A stretch of DNA of 64,000 bases, taken from NCBI RefSeq assembly GCF_002911015.1, contig NZ_KZ626842.1, forward strand, positions 148,177 to 212,176. The letters are read 5' to 3'. Shown here in pieces: positions 8,242 through 17,481 of the stretch (position 1 is its first letter; every line of letters begins with the position of its first letter). The position numbers were made by a program, and so were the translations under genes. The stretch is from Streptomyces populi (GTDB lineage: Bacteria; Actinomycetota; Actinomycetes; Streptomycetales; Streptomycetaceae). A model generated the notes under the pieces. The model did no database searches, was not told where the DNA came from, and was given only the letters and a program-made list of their open reading frames with translations.

Positions 8242-9759
8242 ATGACCCACCCGTCCGACGCGGGTCCGGCCCCGGTGCTGGCGCTGAAGGACATCTCGAA
8301 GTCCTTCGGCGCCGTACGCGCCCTGCGGGACGTGTCCCTGGAACTGTTCCCCGGCGAGGTGCACGCGCTCGCCGGAGAGAACGGCGCGGGCAAGTCGACC
8401 CTCATCAAGACGCTCGCCGGCGTGCACCGACCGGACGCCGGCCAGGTACTGCTGGACGGCGCGCCCACCGTCTTCCACGGCCCCGCCGACGCCCGTGACG
8501 CGGGCATCGCGGTGATCTACCAGGAGCCGACGCTCTTCCCCGACCTCTCCATCGCCGAGAACATCTTCATGGGCCGTCAGCCCCGGCGGGCCCTCGGCCG
8601 CATCGACCACAAGGCCACCCGTGCGGCGACGGCGGCCCTCATGAAGCGCCTCGGGGTCGAGCTCGACCCCGAGCGCCCGGCGCGCGGACTGTCCATCGCC
8701 GACCAGCAGATCGTGGAGATCGCCAAGGCGCTCTCCTTCGACGCCCGCGTCCTGATCATGGACGAGCCGACCGCCGCCCTCACCGGAAGCGAGGTGGCCC
8801 GCCTCTTCGGAGTGGTCCGAACCCTGCGCGAACAGGGCTCCGCGGTGCTGTTCATCTCGCACCGGCTGGAGGAGATCTTCCAGATCTGCGGGCGCGTCAC
8901 GACCCTGCGCGACGGGGCTCTGATCTCCAGCGAGCCGCTGGAGGGCATGACGGAGGACGACCTGGTGCGCCGGATGGTCGGCCGCGACCTCGACGAGCTC
9001 TACCCCAAGCAGGACGTCGAGGCGGGCGAGGTCGCCCTGAGCGTGCGCCGGCTGACCCGCGAGGGCGTCTTCACCGACGTCTCCTTCGAGGTCCGGCGCG
9101 GCGAGATCGTCGGACTCGCCGGTCTCGTCGGCGCCGGCCGCACGGAGGTCGCCCGGTCGGTGTTCGGCGTGGACCGCTGGGACGCCGGAGAGGTGGAGGT
9201 CGAGGGACGCAGGCTGACCAACGGCGCCCCCTCCACGGCCATGGCCGCGGGACTCGCCCTCGTCCCCGAGGACCGGCGCGCCCAGGGCCTGGTGATGGAC
9301 ATGTCCATCGAGCGCAACATCGGCCTGACCGGCCTGCGCGCCACCGTCAGGGCGGGGCTGATGGACCGCGGGGCCGAACGCAGCCGCTCCCTCGACTGGG
9401 CGGTCAGGCTCCAGGTGAAGTACGCCCGGATCGCCGACACCGTCTCCACGCTCTCCGGCGGCAACCAGCAGAAGGTGGTCCTCGCCAAGTGGCTGGCCAC
9501 CGGCCCCAAGGTGCTGATCGTCGACGAGCCCACCCGCGGCATCGACGTCGGCACCAAGGCCGAGGTGCACCGGCTGCTGTCCCAGCTCGCGGCCGACGGC
9601 GTGGCCGTCCTGATGATCTCCTCCGACCTGCCCGAGATCCTCGGCATGGCCGACCGCGTGCTCGTCATGCACGAGGGCCGGCTCACCGCCGAGATCCCAC
9701 GCTCCGAAGCCACCGAGGAATCCGTGATGGCCGCTGCCACCGGGAGGGCCGCCGCATGA
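8242..9759 (+). CDS. rhaT: Rhamnose ABC transporter, ATP-binding protein
   Basis: 505-residue ATPase with two ABC cassettes, the CUT2 (ribose/rhamnose) layout. The first half has Walker [10 protein letters not shown], signature-like [15 protein letters not shown] and Walker [13 protein letters not shown]. The second has a degenerate Walker A ([13 protein letters not shown]), a full signature [14 protein letters not shown] and [14 protein letters not shown], as is usual in CUT2 ATPases. ATG at 8242 has AGGAG at 8231-8235. Its stop overlaps the next start (ATGA). It energises import of L-rhamnose at the inner face of the membrane. Confidence 0.93.
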   Translation: MTHPSDAGPAPVLALKDISKSFGAVRALRDVSLELFPGEVHALAGENGAGKSTLIKTLAGVHRPDAGQVLLDGAPTVFHGPADARDAGIAVIYQEPTLFPDLSIAENIFMGRQPRRALGRIDHKATRAATAALMKRLGVELDPERPARGLSIADQQIVEIAKALSFDARVLIMDEPTAALTGSEVARLFGVVRTLREQGSAVLFISHRLEEIFQICGRVTTLRDGALISSEPLEGMTEDDLVRRMVGRDLDELYPKQDVEAGEVALSVRRLTREGVFTDVSFEVRRGEIVGLAGLVGAGRTEVARSVFGVDRWDAGEVEVEGRRLTNGAPSTAMAAGLALVPEDRRAQGLVMDMSIERNIGLTGLRATVRAGLMDRGAERSRSLDWAVRLQVKYARIADTVSTLSGGNQQKVVLAKWLATGPKVLIVDEPTRGIDVGTKAEVHRLLSQLAADGVAVLMISSDLPEILGMADRVLVMHEGRLTAEIPRSEATEESVMAAATGRAAA

Positions 9760-10796
9760 CGGTCACCGCGCCCACCCCCGCCCCCGCCGCCGAGGTGCCC
9801 AGGTCGAGCGGCACCCGGCTGGTGGACCGTGTCTTCAAGATGCGCGAACTCGCCATCCTGGCCGTCTTCCTGGTGATGATCGCCGTCACCCAGACGGGCA
9901 ACAGCGAGTTCCTGTCCGAGCAGGGCATCAAGGACCTGCTGCTCAACGCGACCATCCTCGTGCTGGTCGCCACCGGCCAGTCCCTCGTCGTCATCACCCG
10001 CAACGTCGACCTGTCGGTCGGCTCGACCCTCGGCATCAGCGCCTTCGCGGCCGGCACCTGCCTCCAGGGCGGCGGCGACCCCGTCCTCGCGGTGCTCCTC
10101 GCGGTGCTGCTCGGCGTCGGCTGCGGACTGGTCAACGGGCTGCTCGTCAGCCTCGGCCAGGTCCCCGCCCTCGTCGTCACCCTCGGCACGCTCTACATCA
10201 TCCGCGGCATCGACTCCATCTGGGTCGGCTCCCGCCAGATCACGGCGGCCGATCTCCCCGGCGGCTTCGTCGACTTCGGCTCCGGCGGCATCTCCGCGGT
10301 CCCCTACCTCGCGCTGATCGCCCTGGCCGTCCTCGTGGTCGCCGCGTACTACCTCAAGCACTTCGGCAGCGGCCGCGAACTCTACGCGCTCGGCTCGAAC
10401 CCGGAGGCCGCGCGCCTGGCCGGCATCCCGGTCCGAAGGCGCATCCTGACCGCCTACGTCGTCTGCGGCGCCCTCGCCGGACTCGCCGGCGCCCTGTACC
10501 TCGCCCGGTTCGGCAACGTCGACTCCGGCACCGGCAACGGCTACGAACTCACCGTCGTCAGCGCGGTCGTGGTCGGCGGCGTCGTCTTCACCGGCGGCTC
10601 CGGCAGCGTCTACGGAGCCGCGCTCGGCGCCCTGCTGCTCACCTCCGTCAACAGCGTCCTGCCCGCCCTCGGCGTCAGCTCCGTCTGGGTGCTCGCCATC
10701 AACGGCGTCCTGCTCATCCTCGCCATCGCGGTCGACCGGGTCGTCGCGCTGCGCGTGGCCTCCGCACTGAAGAAGAGGAACGCCCGCCATGGCTGA
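9756..10796 (+). CDS. rhaP: Rhamnose ABC transporter permease 1
   Basis: 346-residue CUT2 permease with about nine or ten hydrophobic segments and the family motif [18 protein letters not shown] near residue 75. The C-terminal part has [14 protein letters not shown], the coupling region that contacts the ATPase. Start ATG at 9756 overlaps the rhaT stop, so the two are translationally coupled. It is expected to form the membrane channel with the next permease. Confidence 0.9.
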   Translation: MTVTAPTPAPAAEVPRSSGTRLVDRVFKMRELAILAVFLVMIAVTQTGNSEFLSEQGIKDLLLNATILVLVATGQSLVVITRNVDLSVGSTLGISAFAAGTCLQGGGDPVLAVLLAVLLGVGCGLVNGLLVSLGQVPALVVTLGTLYIIRGIDSIWVGSRQITAADLPGGFVDFGSGGISAVPYLALIALAVLVVAAYYLKHFGSGRELYALGSNPEAARLAGIPVRRRILTAYVVCGALAGLAGALYLARFGNVDSGTGNGYELTVVSAVVVGGVVFTGGSGSVYGAALGALLLTSVNSVLPALGVSSVWVLAINGVLLILAIAVDRVVALRVASALKKRNARHG

Positions 10797-11784
10797 CTCC
10801 GCCCTCTCGCGCGCCGTCCGCTGGGACACGGTCGTCGGAGCCCTCCTCGTCGTCCTGCTGCTCTTCTCCTTCTCCTTCGTGGACGGCTTCGGCAACGCGC
10901 TCAACCTGTCGTTCCTGATCGGCAACACCCTGCCGATCGCGCTGATCGCCCTGCCCATGACCCTGCTCGTGGTGGCCGGCGAGATCGACCTGTCCGTCGC
11001 CTCCACGGCCGGGCTCTCCGGATCGGTCATGGGAGCCCTGTGGAACCAGGGCATGGCGATCGAGACGATCATCCCGCTGTGCCTCGTGCTCGGCGTGGTG
11101 TGCGGGCTCGTCAACGGCCTGCTGGTGACCCGGCTCGGACTGCCGTCGCTGGCCGTCACCATCGGCACGCTCGCCGCCTACCGGGGCATCGCGCAGATCG
11201 TGCTCGGCTCCGACGCGGTCACCGACTTCCCGGTCCAGTACCAGGACTTCGCGGCCGGACGCATCGGGGACACCTTCGTGCCCCGGGCGTTCCCGCTCTT
11301 CCTGGTGCTGCTCGCCGTCGCCGTGGTCGTGCTGCACGCCACCCCCTTCGGGCGCTCCGCGTTCGCCATCGGCGCCAACGAGGAGGCCGCCCGGTTCGCC
11401 GGCATCCGGGTCAAGCGGCAGAAGCTGCTCCTGTTCGTCGCGACCGGATTCATGGCCTCCCTGACGGGCGTGTTCTGGGCCCTGCACTACGCCAGCGCCC
11501 GCTACGACAACGCCACCGGGCTCGAACTGTCCGTCGTGGCCGCCGTCCTGCTCGGCGGCATCGACTTCGACGGCGGCAAGGGCACGCTCGGCGGCGCGAT
11601 CGCGGGAGTCTTCCTGCTCGGCGCGCTGCAGAACGTGATGAGTCTCCTCAACGTCTCCGCGCAGTCGCAGATCGTCGTCACCGGCGTCCTGCTGGTCGTC
11701 TCCGTGCTCGGCCCCCGGGTCGGGCGCCAGATCTCCGTGGCGAGGGCGGGACGCAGGGCCGCCGCCCCGACGCCGGTCCCGTGA
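10789..11784 (+). CDS. rhaQ: Rhamnose ABC transporter permease 2
   Basis: 331-residue CUT2 permease, paralogous to the preceding one. It shows the matching substrate-channel motif LPMTLLVVAGEIDLSVAS near residue 60 and the coupling motif GANEEAARFAGIRV. ATG at 10789 overlaps the end of the upstream permease by eight bases. It probably forms a heterodimeric pore with RhaP. The following 71 bp before rhaS contain a short repeated CGGTCCGCTC but no clear terminator. Confidence 0.9.
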   Translation: MADSALSRAVRWDTVVGALLVVLLLFSFSFVDGFGNALNLSFLIGNTLPIALIALPMTLLVVAGEIDLSVASTAGLSGSVMGALWNQGMAIETIIPLCLVLGVVCGLVNGLLVTRLGLPSLAVTIGTLAAYRGIAQIVLGSDAVTDFPVQYQDFAAGRIGDTFVPRAFPLFLVLLAVAVVVLHATPFGRSAFAIGANEEAARFAGIRVKRQKLLLFVATGFMASLTGVFWALHYASARYDNATGLELSVVAAVLLGGIDFDGGKGTLGGAIAGVFLLGALQNVMSLLNVSAQSQIVVTGVLLVVSVLGPRVGRQISVARAGRRAAAPTPVP

Positions 11785-11855
11785 CCCCGGTCCGCTCCGC
11801 TCAGCCTCGTACGCGTCACCTCGGTCCGCTCACCCTCGTAAAGGAACCCTCACCC

Positions 11856-12941
11856 ATGCGCAAGTCATCGATCCGCCGCACCTGCGCGGCACTCGCCGCC
11901 GTCACCTCCCTCGCCCTGGCCGTCACCGCCTGCGGCGGCACCACCAAGGACGACGTGAAGGACTCGGGCGGCTCGGGCGCCGCCGCCGGCGCCAAGGCCG
12001 ACCCGAACGCGGCCACCAAGAAGGGCCTCACCGTCGGCTTCCTCCCCAAGGCGGTCAACAACCCGTACTTCACCTCCGCGGACAAGGGCGGCGAGAAGGC
12101 GCTGACCGAACTGGGCTCGAAGTACAAGGAGGTCGGAACCAACAGCGCCACCGACACCAGCGGCCAGGTGAGTTACGTCAACACGCTCACCCAGCAGCAG
12201 GTCGACGCAATGGCCGTGTCCGCGCAGGACCCGGGCGCCCTGTGCACCGCGCTCAAGCAGGCGATGAAGAACGGCATCAAGGTCGTCACCTACGACTCCG
12301 ACACCAACACCGGCTGCCGCAACGCCTTCGTCTCGCAGGCGAGCGCCGAGGACCTGGGCCGCACCGAGGTGCAGCTGCTCGCCGAGCAGATCGGCTACAA
12401 GGGCGAGATCGCGATCCTGTCCGCCGCGCAGACCGCGACGAACCAGAACACCTGGATCGACTACATGAAGGACGAGCTGAAGGACCCCAAGTACAAGGAC
12501 GTCAAGCTGGTCAAGGTCGCCTACGGCAACGACGAGGCCCAGCAGTCCTTCCAGCAGACGCAGGGTCTGCTCCAGGAGCACCCGGACCTGAAGGGGATCA
12601 TCTCCCCGACCACGGTCGGCATCAAGGCGGCGGCCCAGTACCTGTCCGGCTCCAAGTACAAGGGCAAGGTCAAGCTGACCGGCCTCGGCACCCCCAACGA
12701 CATGCGCAAGTACGTCAAGAACGGCACCGTCGAGGCCTTCGAGCTGTGGGACCCGGCCAAGCTCGGCGAGCTGGCCGCCCGCACGGCCGTGGCGCTCTCC
12801 TCGGGGCAGATCACGGGCAAGGAGGGCGAGACCTTCAAGGCCGGTGACATGGGCTCGTTCACCATCGGCAAGGACGGTGTGATCAGCCTCGGCAAGCCCA
12901 CCGTCTTCGACGCGAAGAACATCGACCGGTTCGACTTCTGA
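11856..12941 (+). CDS. rhaS: Rhamnose ABC transporter substrate-binding lipoprotein
   Basis: 361-residue periplasmic-binding-protein-like lipoprotein. The N-terminus is a lipoprotein signal (MRKSSIRRTC...LAVTACGG, lipobox cysteine near residue 27), then a low-complexity linker and a type I sugar-binding fold starting KGLTVGFLPKAVNNPYF. Contact-region motifs such as TYDSDTN are present. ATG at 11856 follows AAGGAA. It captures L-rhamnose outside the membrane and delivers it to RhaPQ. A strong hairpin right after its stop (12948-12983) could stabilise or separate its message from rhaM. Confidence 0.92.
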   Translation: MRKSSIRRTCAALAAVTSLALAVTACGGTTKDDVKDSGGSGAAAGAKADPNAATKKGLTVGFLPKAVNNPYFTSADKGGEKALTELGSKYKEVGTNSATDTSGQVSYVNTLTQQQVDAMAVSAQDPGALCTALKQAMKNGIKVVTYDSDTNTGCRNAFVSQASAEDLGRTEVQLLAEQIGYKGEIAILSAAQTATNQNTWIDYMKDELKDPKYKDVKLVKVAYGNDEAQQSFQQTQGLLQEHPDLKGIISPTTVGIKAAAQYLSGSKYKGKVKLTGLGTPNDMRKYVKNGTVEAFELWDPAKLGELAARTAVALSSGQITGKEGETFKAGDMGSFTIGKDGVISLGKPTVFDAKNIDRFDF

Positions 12942-12947
12942 CGTCCC

Positions 12948-12983
12948 GCCGGGCCGGTGCTCCACCGTTCGCGCCGGCCCGGC
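12948..12983 (+). terminator. Intercistronic hairpin after rhaS
   Basis: GCCGGGCCGG (12948-12957) and CCGGCCCGGC (12974-12983) are perfect complements, extendable to 13 pairs with one G-U. There is no U-run. Such a stem between a binding-protein gene and the next gene commonly attenuates read-through or protects the upstream mRNA. Confidence 0.6.
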
Positions 12984-13005
12984 CCCAGGCCCCGGAGGGT
13001 CATCG

Positions 13006-13326
13006 ATGCAACGGGTGTGCTTCCTGCTGAAGGTCCGTGCGGACCGCCTCGACGAGTACCGCGAGCGGCACGCCGCCGTGTGGCCCGAGATGCGCGAGGC
13101 GCTCTCGGCCACCGGATGGCACAACTACTCGCTCTTCCTGCGCGAGGACGGCCTGCTGGTCGGCTACCTGGAGACCGAGGACTTCGCGGCCGCGCGGGCC
13201 GCGATGGAGGCCACCGACGTCAACGCCCGCTGGCAGGCGGAGATGGCGCCGTTCTTCACCGCGCTCGACGGCGCCCGCCCCGACGAGGCCATGAAGCCCC
13301 TCACCGAGGTCTTCCACCTCGCCTGA
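13006..13326 (+). CDS. rhaM: L-rhamnose mutarotase
   Basis: 106-residue dimeric ferredoxin-like-fold mutarotase that interconverts alpha and beta anomers of L-rhamnose, supplying the form used by the isomerase. The family signature is clear: N-terminal QRVCFLLKVRADRLDEYRERH (conserved His), VWPEMREAL, GWHNYSLFLREDGLLVGYLE, and the C-terminal MKPLTEVFHLA. Full family length. ATG at 13006 has GGAGG about 9 bases upstream. It continues the transporter operon. Confidence 0.94.
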   Translation: MQRVCFLLKVRADRLDEYRERHAAVWPEMREALSATGWHNYSLFLREDGLLVGYLETEDFAAARAAMEATDVNARWQAEMAPFFTALDGARPDEAMKPLTEVFHLA

Positions 13327-13376
13327 CCCGCCCGGCCCGGCCTGTTCCGGAGGGAGCGCCTCACCGGGCCCGCCCC

Positions 13377-13428
13377 GCACGACCCGCCCGCCCACAGTCC
13401 GAGCACGACCCGCCCGTCCACAGTCCGA
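13377..13428 (+). repeat. 26-bp tandem duplication upstream of the BNR_4 gene
   Basis: Two adjacent 26-bp copies (13377-13402 and 13403-13428) differ at one base; each contains GCACGACCCGCCCG and CCACAGTCCGA. They fill most of the spacer between rhaM and the next gene. Likely a recent slippage or unequal-crossover duplication; no function is evident. Confidence 0.85.
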
Positions 13429-13443
13429 TCGAGGAGTCCGTAC

Positions 13444-14868
13444 ATGAGACGACGCACCGTACTGACGACGGCCCTGCTGGGCGCCGTGGCAGGGCCCGCC
13501 CTCACGGCGGGGAGGGCCCGGGCGGCCGCCCCCGGCCCCTCCGTCACCCGGACCGGCACCACCCTGCTCGACCCCCGGGCCCTCTACTTCGTCTCCTACG
13601 ACGGGCTGGTCAACAACAACTCGTTCCAGAAGAACGGCCTGTTGACCTACCGCGGCCACCAGTACGCGGCCTGGTACACCGCCGACCGCAGCGCGGTCGT
13701 CGCCCGCCGCGCACTGGGTGCCGGCAGCTGGTCCACGATCACGCTCGGCCACAAGCTCAAGAGCGACGACTCCCACGACGTGATCTCCATGGGCGTCTCC
13801 CGGACCGACGGCCGCCTGCACCTGAACATGGACTCGCACAGCGACGGCTTCTTCTACGTCAAGTCGGTGGCCGGGCTGCTCGACAACCCGGCTTCGACGG
13901 CCTGGACCTCCGCCGTCCTCGGGGCCGTCCAGACCTCCCTGGACGGTCTCGCGCTCACCACGCAGTTCACCTATCCGCAGTTCGTCACGACGCCCGAGGG
14001 CCGCCTCCAGCTCAGCTACCGCGCCGGTGTCTCGGGGAACGGGCGCAACGCGCTGGCGGAGTACGACGGTTCGTCCTGGACCGCGCTCGGCGAGTGGTCC
14101 GCCTCCACCGGGACCTACACCAGCGCGCACGGGTCGAGCACCGCCCGCAACATGTACCTGCACGGGATCGACTACGACGTGAACGGCCGGCTGCACTCCT
14201 TCTTCACCTGGCGCGAGCAGAACGCCGCCGTGATGTGCAGCGCCGGAGGCATCACCAACCACGACACCGGCTACGTCTGCTCCACCGACCGGGGCCGCAC
14301 CTGGCGCAACGACGCGGGCACCCTCGTCGCCACCACCGGGACCGCGGACACGGTCGCCGTCACCGACGCCGGACTCGTCGTCGACGCGCTCGGCCCCGAC
14401 CACTCCCTGATGAACCAGGAGAGCCAGGCCACCGACTCCGCGGGCCTGCCGCACGCGATCATCAGCTACGTGCCCGGGCGCTTCGGGCAGTGCACCACCG
14501 ACTACGTGAAGGACCGCACCGCGAACGGCCGGGCCTTCCACCTCCGCAAGGTCTCCTCCGGCGGCTGGACCAAGACCGAGATCCCGGTCCCGCTCGGCTC
14601 CAGCCAGCGCACCAGGCTGGTCCTGGACCGGTACGACAACGCCTACGCGATCCTTCCGTTCGGACGGATCGCGGGCGCCTCGAAGGCCTCCGGGCACACC
14701 GACTGGACGCTCCTGTTCGACGGCGGCGGACTGAACGCCTTCGGCGAGGTCGTGATCGACGAGACGCGTGTCCCACAGGACGGAACGCTGTCCGTGATGT
14801 ACCAGGAGAAGGCCGGCGGGACCACGACGTCGGCCCTGCGCGTCATCGATCTCAGGCTGCCCTCATGA
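13444..14868 (+). CDS. Secreted BNR_4-type seven-bladed propeller, candidate rhamnose-releasing lyase/glycosidase
   Basis: 474-residue protein with an export signal containing an RRR motif (MRRRTVLTTALLGAVAG) and a likely cut near ARAAAPG. The mature part resembles BNR_4 propeller proteins: DSHDVISMGVSRTDGRLH (His111, His126) followed by NMDSHSDGFFYVKS (His132), and STDRGRTWRN of BNR type. Known relatives of this fold include PL24/PL25 ulvan lyases, PL42 rhamnose-glucuronate lyases and GH145 rhamnosidases, several with a catalytic His near blade 2. Its place between rhaM and the LacI gene suggests it frees rhamnose from an extracellular polymer. The exact reaction is inference. Confidence 0.7.
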   Translation: MRRRTVLTTALLGAVAGPALTAGRARAAAPGPSVTRTGTTLLDPRALYFVSYDGLVNNNSFQKNGLLTYRGHQYAAWYTADRSAVVARRALGAGSWSTITLGHKLKSDDSHDVISMGVSRTDGRLHLNMDSHSDGFFYVKSVAGLLDNPASTAWTSAVLGAVQTSLDGLALTTQFTYPQFVTTPEGRLQLSYRAGVSGNGRNALAEYDGSSWTALGEWSASTGTYTSAHGSSTARNMYLHGIDYDVNGRLHSFFTWREQNAAVMCSAGGITNHDTGYVCSTDRGRTWRNDAGTLVATTGTADTVAVTDAGLVVDALGPDHSLMNQESQATDSAGLPHAIISYVPGRFGQCTTDYVKDRTANGRAFHLRKVSSGGWTKTEIPVPLGSSQRTRLVLDRYDNAYAILPFGRIAGASKASGHTDWTLLFDGGGLNAFGEVVIDETRVPQDGTLSVMYQEKAGGTTTSALRVIDLRLPS

Positions 14869-14944
14869 CCACTGTTCCGGGCCCGCCCGCGGGTAATCTG
14901 AGGGCCGGCCTGCCGCTTCTCGTTCTCCTGGAGGTTCCCGCCTG

Positions 14945-15970
14945 ATGGCCCAGTCGGTGGGTATCAAGGACGTCGCCCGTGCCGCCGGGGTCTCCGTCGG
15001 CACGGTCTCGAACGTGATCAACCGCCCGGACTCGGTGGCCTCCGAGACCCGGGCGCGCGTCCAGTCCGCCATAGACCGGCTCGGCTACGTACGCAGCGAG
15101 TCGGCACGCCAGCTGCGGGCCGGGCGCAGCCGGATCATGGGCCTGCTCGTCCTCGACATGGGCAACCCGTTCTTCGTGGACGTCGCGCGCGGCGCCGAGC
15201 GCGCCGCCCGGGGGGCCGGACTCGGGGTGATGGTCTGCAACAGCGCGCAGTCCCCGAGCGAGGAGGCCGACTACCTGTCGCTCTTCGCCGAGCAGCGGGT
15301 GCGCGGGGTGCTGCTGACGCCGTCGGACGCGAGCGGGCGCAACATCGAGGCGTTCCGCCGCAACGGCATCCCCTTCGTGCTGGTCGACCGGGTCGCCGAG
15401 GGCACCACCGAGTGCTCGGTCTCGGTCGACGACGTGGCGGGCGGCGCACTGGCCGTCCGCCACCTCGTGGACGCCGGGCACCGCTCGATCGCGTACGTCA
15501 GCGGCCCGCCCGGACTCAGCCAGGTGAGGGACCGCCGTACGGGTGCGCTGAACGCCCTGCGCGAGGCGGGCCTCGGCCCGGAGAACCTGCGCGAGCTGCC
15601 CACCGAGCGCCTCGACGTGGCCGCGGGCCGCGACGCGGGCGCCCGGCTCCTCGGCCTCGCCGAACGGCCCACCGCCGTCTTCTGCGCCAACGACCTGCTC
15701 GCGCTCGGCGTCCTACAGGCCATGTACGCGGCCGGTGTCGGCGTGCCCGACGACCTCGCGATCGTCGGCTACGACGACATCGAGTTCGCCGCCGCGGCGG
15801 CCGTCCCGCTCACCTCCGTGCGCCAGCCGGCCGTGACCATGGGCGCCCTCGCGGCGGAGCTGCTGCTGGAGGAGATCGACGCGGAGACCGCGCCCGTGCC
15901 GCACGAGCACCGCCGGGTCGTGCTCCAGCCGGAGCTGGTCGTGCGCCACTCCAGCCTGGCGGCGCGCTGA
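14945..15970 (+). CDS. rhaR: LacI-family regulator of the rhamnose genes
   Basis: 341-residue LacI/GalR repressor. The N-terminal helix-turn-helix and hinge helix (IKDVARAAGVSVGTVSNVIN) start at residue 7, then a periplasmic-binding-like effector domain (MGLLVLDMGNPFFVDVARG to the C-terminus). ATG at 14945 has GGAGGT about 10 bases upstream. It closes the transporter operon and is the obvious candidate to bind the two TGAAAC-N2-TTCA operators, with rhamnose or an early catabolite as inducer. The binding assignment is inferred from position and motif shape. Confidence 0.87.
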   Translation: MAQSVGIKDVARAAGVSVGTVSNVINRPDSVASETRARVQSAIDRLGYVRSESARQLRAGRSRIMGLLVLDMGNPFFVDVARGAERAARGAGLGVMVCNSAQSPSEEADYLSLFAEQRVRGVLLTPSDASGRNIEAFRRNGIPFVLVDRVAEGTTECSVSVDDVAGGALAVRHLVDAGHRSIAYVSGPPGLSQVRDRRTGALNALREAGLGPENLRELPTERLDVAAGRDAGARLLGLAERPTAVFCANDLLALGVLQAMYAAGVGVPDDLAIVGYDDIEFAAAAAVPLTSVRQPAVTMGALAAELLLEEIDAETAPVPHEHRRVVLQPELVVRHSSLAAR

Positions 15971-16057
15971 CCAGCGGTTCAGTTCCCCGCCACCGGACTG
16001 CTGAGTCACTGTTCAGTTCATTTTCCCGGTCCCCGGGCCGCGGAGACGGTCCGGCAT

Positions 16058-17407
16058 GTGCTCAACTGGGACGCAGCCTGGAGTCCGTACGTCTCGGGAG
16101 ACCTGTTGACCGTCAGCTATCGCCAGCCCGGTGTCGTCCTCACCGACCACCGTTTCACCGTGCCTCTCGACCACGAACGACCGACCGGCGAGAGCATCGA
16201 ACTGTTCGCCCGCGAGGTCGTCGCGAGCGACAAGGCGCACCAGAACCTGCCGTGGATGGTCTACCTCCAGGGTGGCCCCGGCTTCGGGGCGAATCGTTTC
16301 GTCGGCCGTCAGGCTTGGCTCGACCGGGCGCTGAAGGACTTCCGCGTCCTCCTCCTCGACCAGCGCGGCACCGGAGCGTCCACCCCCGCCAACCGGCAGA
16401 CGCTCCCGCTGCGCGGCGGCCCCCGCGAGCAGGCCGACCACCTCGCGCTCTTCCGCGCCGACTCCATCGTCCGGGACTGCGAGGCCATCCGGCCGGGACT
16501 CACCGGCGGAGCGCCCTGGACGGTGCTGGGCCAGAGCTTCGGCGGATTCTGCACCGTGCACTATCTCTCCAGCGCCCCCGAGGGGCTGAGCGCGGCCGTC
16601 GTCACCGGCGGCCTGCCCTCCCTCGACGCCCACGCGGACGACGTGTACCGCGCCGCCTACCCGCGCATCGAGCGCAAGGTCGCCGCGCACTACGCCCGCT
16701 ACCCGCAGGACGTCGAGCGCGCCCGCCGGATCGCGGAGTACCTGCTCCAGCACGAGCCCGTGCTGAACGGCGGCTACCGGCTGACCGTCGAGGCCTTCCA
16801 GTCGCTCGGCATCCTCCTCGGCGGCAGCGACGGCAGCCACCGCCTGCACTACCTGCTGGAGGACGCCTTCGTCCGCACCCCGCAGGGCCACGCCCTCTCC
16901 GACGCCTTCCAGGAGGAGGTCCAGGGACTGCTGTCGTACGCGGGCCACCCGCTGTACGCACTGGTCCACGAGGCCATCTACGCCCAGGGCGGCCGCCCCA
17001 CGGCCTGGTCCGCCGAGCGCGTGCGCGCCGAGTTCCCCCAGTTCGACGCGGCCAAGACCCTCGCGGACGACGGGCCGCTGCTGTTCACCGGCGAGTCCGT
17101 GCACCCCTGGACCTTCGAGACCGACCCGGCGCTGCGCCCGCTGCGCGACACCGCCGAGGAGCTGGCCGCCCGCACCGACTGGGCGCCGCTGTACGACCCG
17201 GCCCGCCTCGCGGCGAACGAGGTGCCGGTCGCCGCAGCGGTCTACCACGACGACATGTACGTGGACGCCGGGCACTCGCTGCGCACCGCCCGGGCCGTCC
17301 GGGGGCTGCGCACGTGGGTGACCGACGAGTTCGAGCACGACGGGGTACGGGCCGGCGGTCCGCGCGTACTGGACCGGCTGCTGGCGCTCACGCGCGACGA
17401 GGTCTGA
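16058..17407 (+). CDS. Prolyl aminopeptidase-like alpha/beta hydrolase
   Basis: About 449 residues, alpha/beta-hydrolase fold of the proline iminopeptidase (S33) group. Diagnostic features are the oxyanion motif YLQGGPGFG, the region VLLLDQRGTGAST, and the nucleophile elbow GQSFGG with Ser160. C-terminal DDMYVDAGHS supplies the likely acid/His region. It should release N-terminal proline or related residues from peptides in the cytoplasm. The start is uncertain: GTG at 16058 gives the longest well-supported form, but TTG at 16106 (LTVSYRQPGVVL) fits the usual family N-terminus. It stands alone after the rhamnose locus. Confidence 0.85.
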   Translation: MLNWDAAWSPYVSGDLLTVSYRQPGVVLTDHRFTVPLDHERPTGESIELFAREVVASDKAHQNLPWMVYLQGGPGFGANRFVGRQAWLDRALKDFRVLLLDQRGTGASTPANRQTLPLRGGPREQADHLALFRADSIVRDCEAIRPGLTGGAPWTVLGQSFGGFCTVHYLSSAPEGLSAAVVTGGLPSLDAHADDVYRAAYPRIERKVAAHYARYPQDVERARRIAEYLLQHEPVLNGGYRLTVEAFQSLGILLGGSDGSHRLHYLLEDAFVRTPQGHALSDAFQEEVQGLLSYAGHPLYALVHEAIYAQGGRPTAWSAERVRAEFPQFDAAKTLADDGPLLFTGESVHPWTFETDPALRPLRDTAEELAARTDWAPLYDPARLAANEVPVAAAVYHDDMYVDAGHSLRTARAVRGLRTWVTDEFEHDGVRAGGPRVLDRLLALTRDEV

Positions 17408-17432
17408 GACGTCCGCGCCCCCTTCACGGCAT

Positions 17433-17481
17433 CCGTACCCCCTGGGATTCTGACGGTCTGTCAGAATCTCAGGGGGTACGG
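17433..17481. promoter_or_regulatory. 22-bp-arm inverted repeat directly before the enoyl-CoA hydratase start
   Basis: Arms 17433-17454 and 17460-17481 are complementary at 21 of 22 positions around a GGTCT loop. The inner part reads TTCTGAC-GGTCT-GTCAGAA and the outer part CCGTACCCCCTG. The right arm touches the ATG at 17482 and covers its ribosome-binding site. It could be an operator for a regulator of acyl-CoA metabolism, an mRNA hairpin hiding the start, or the terminator of the upstream gene. Confidence 0.8.
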
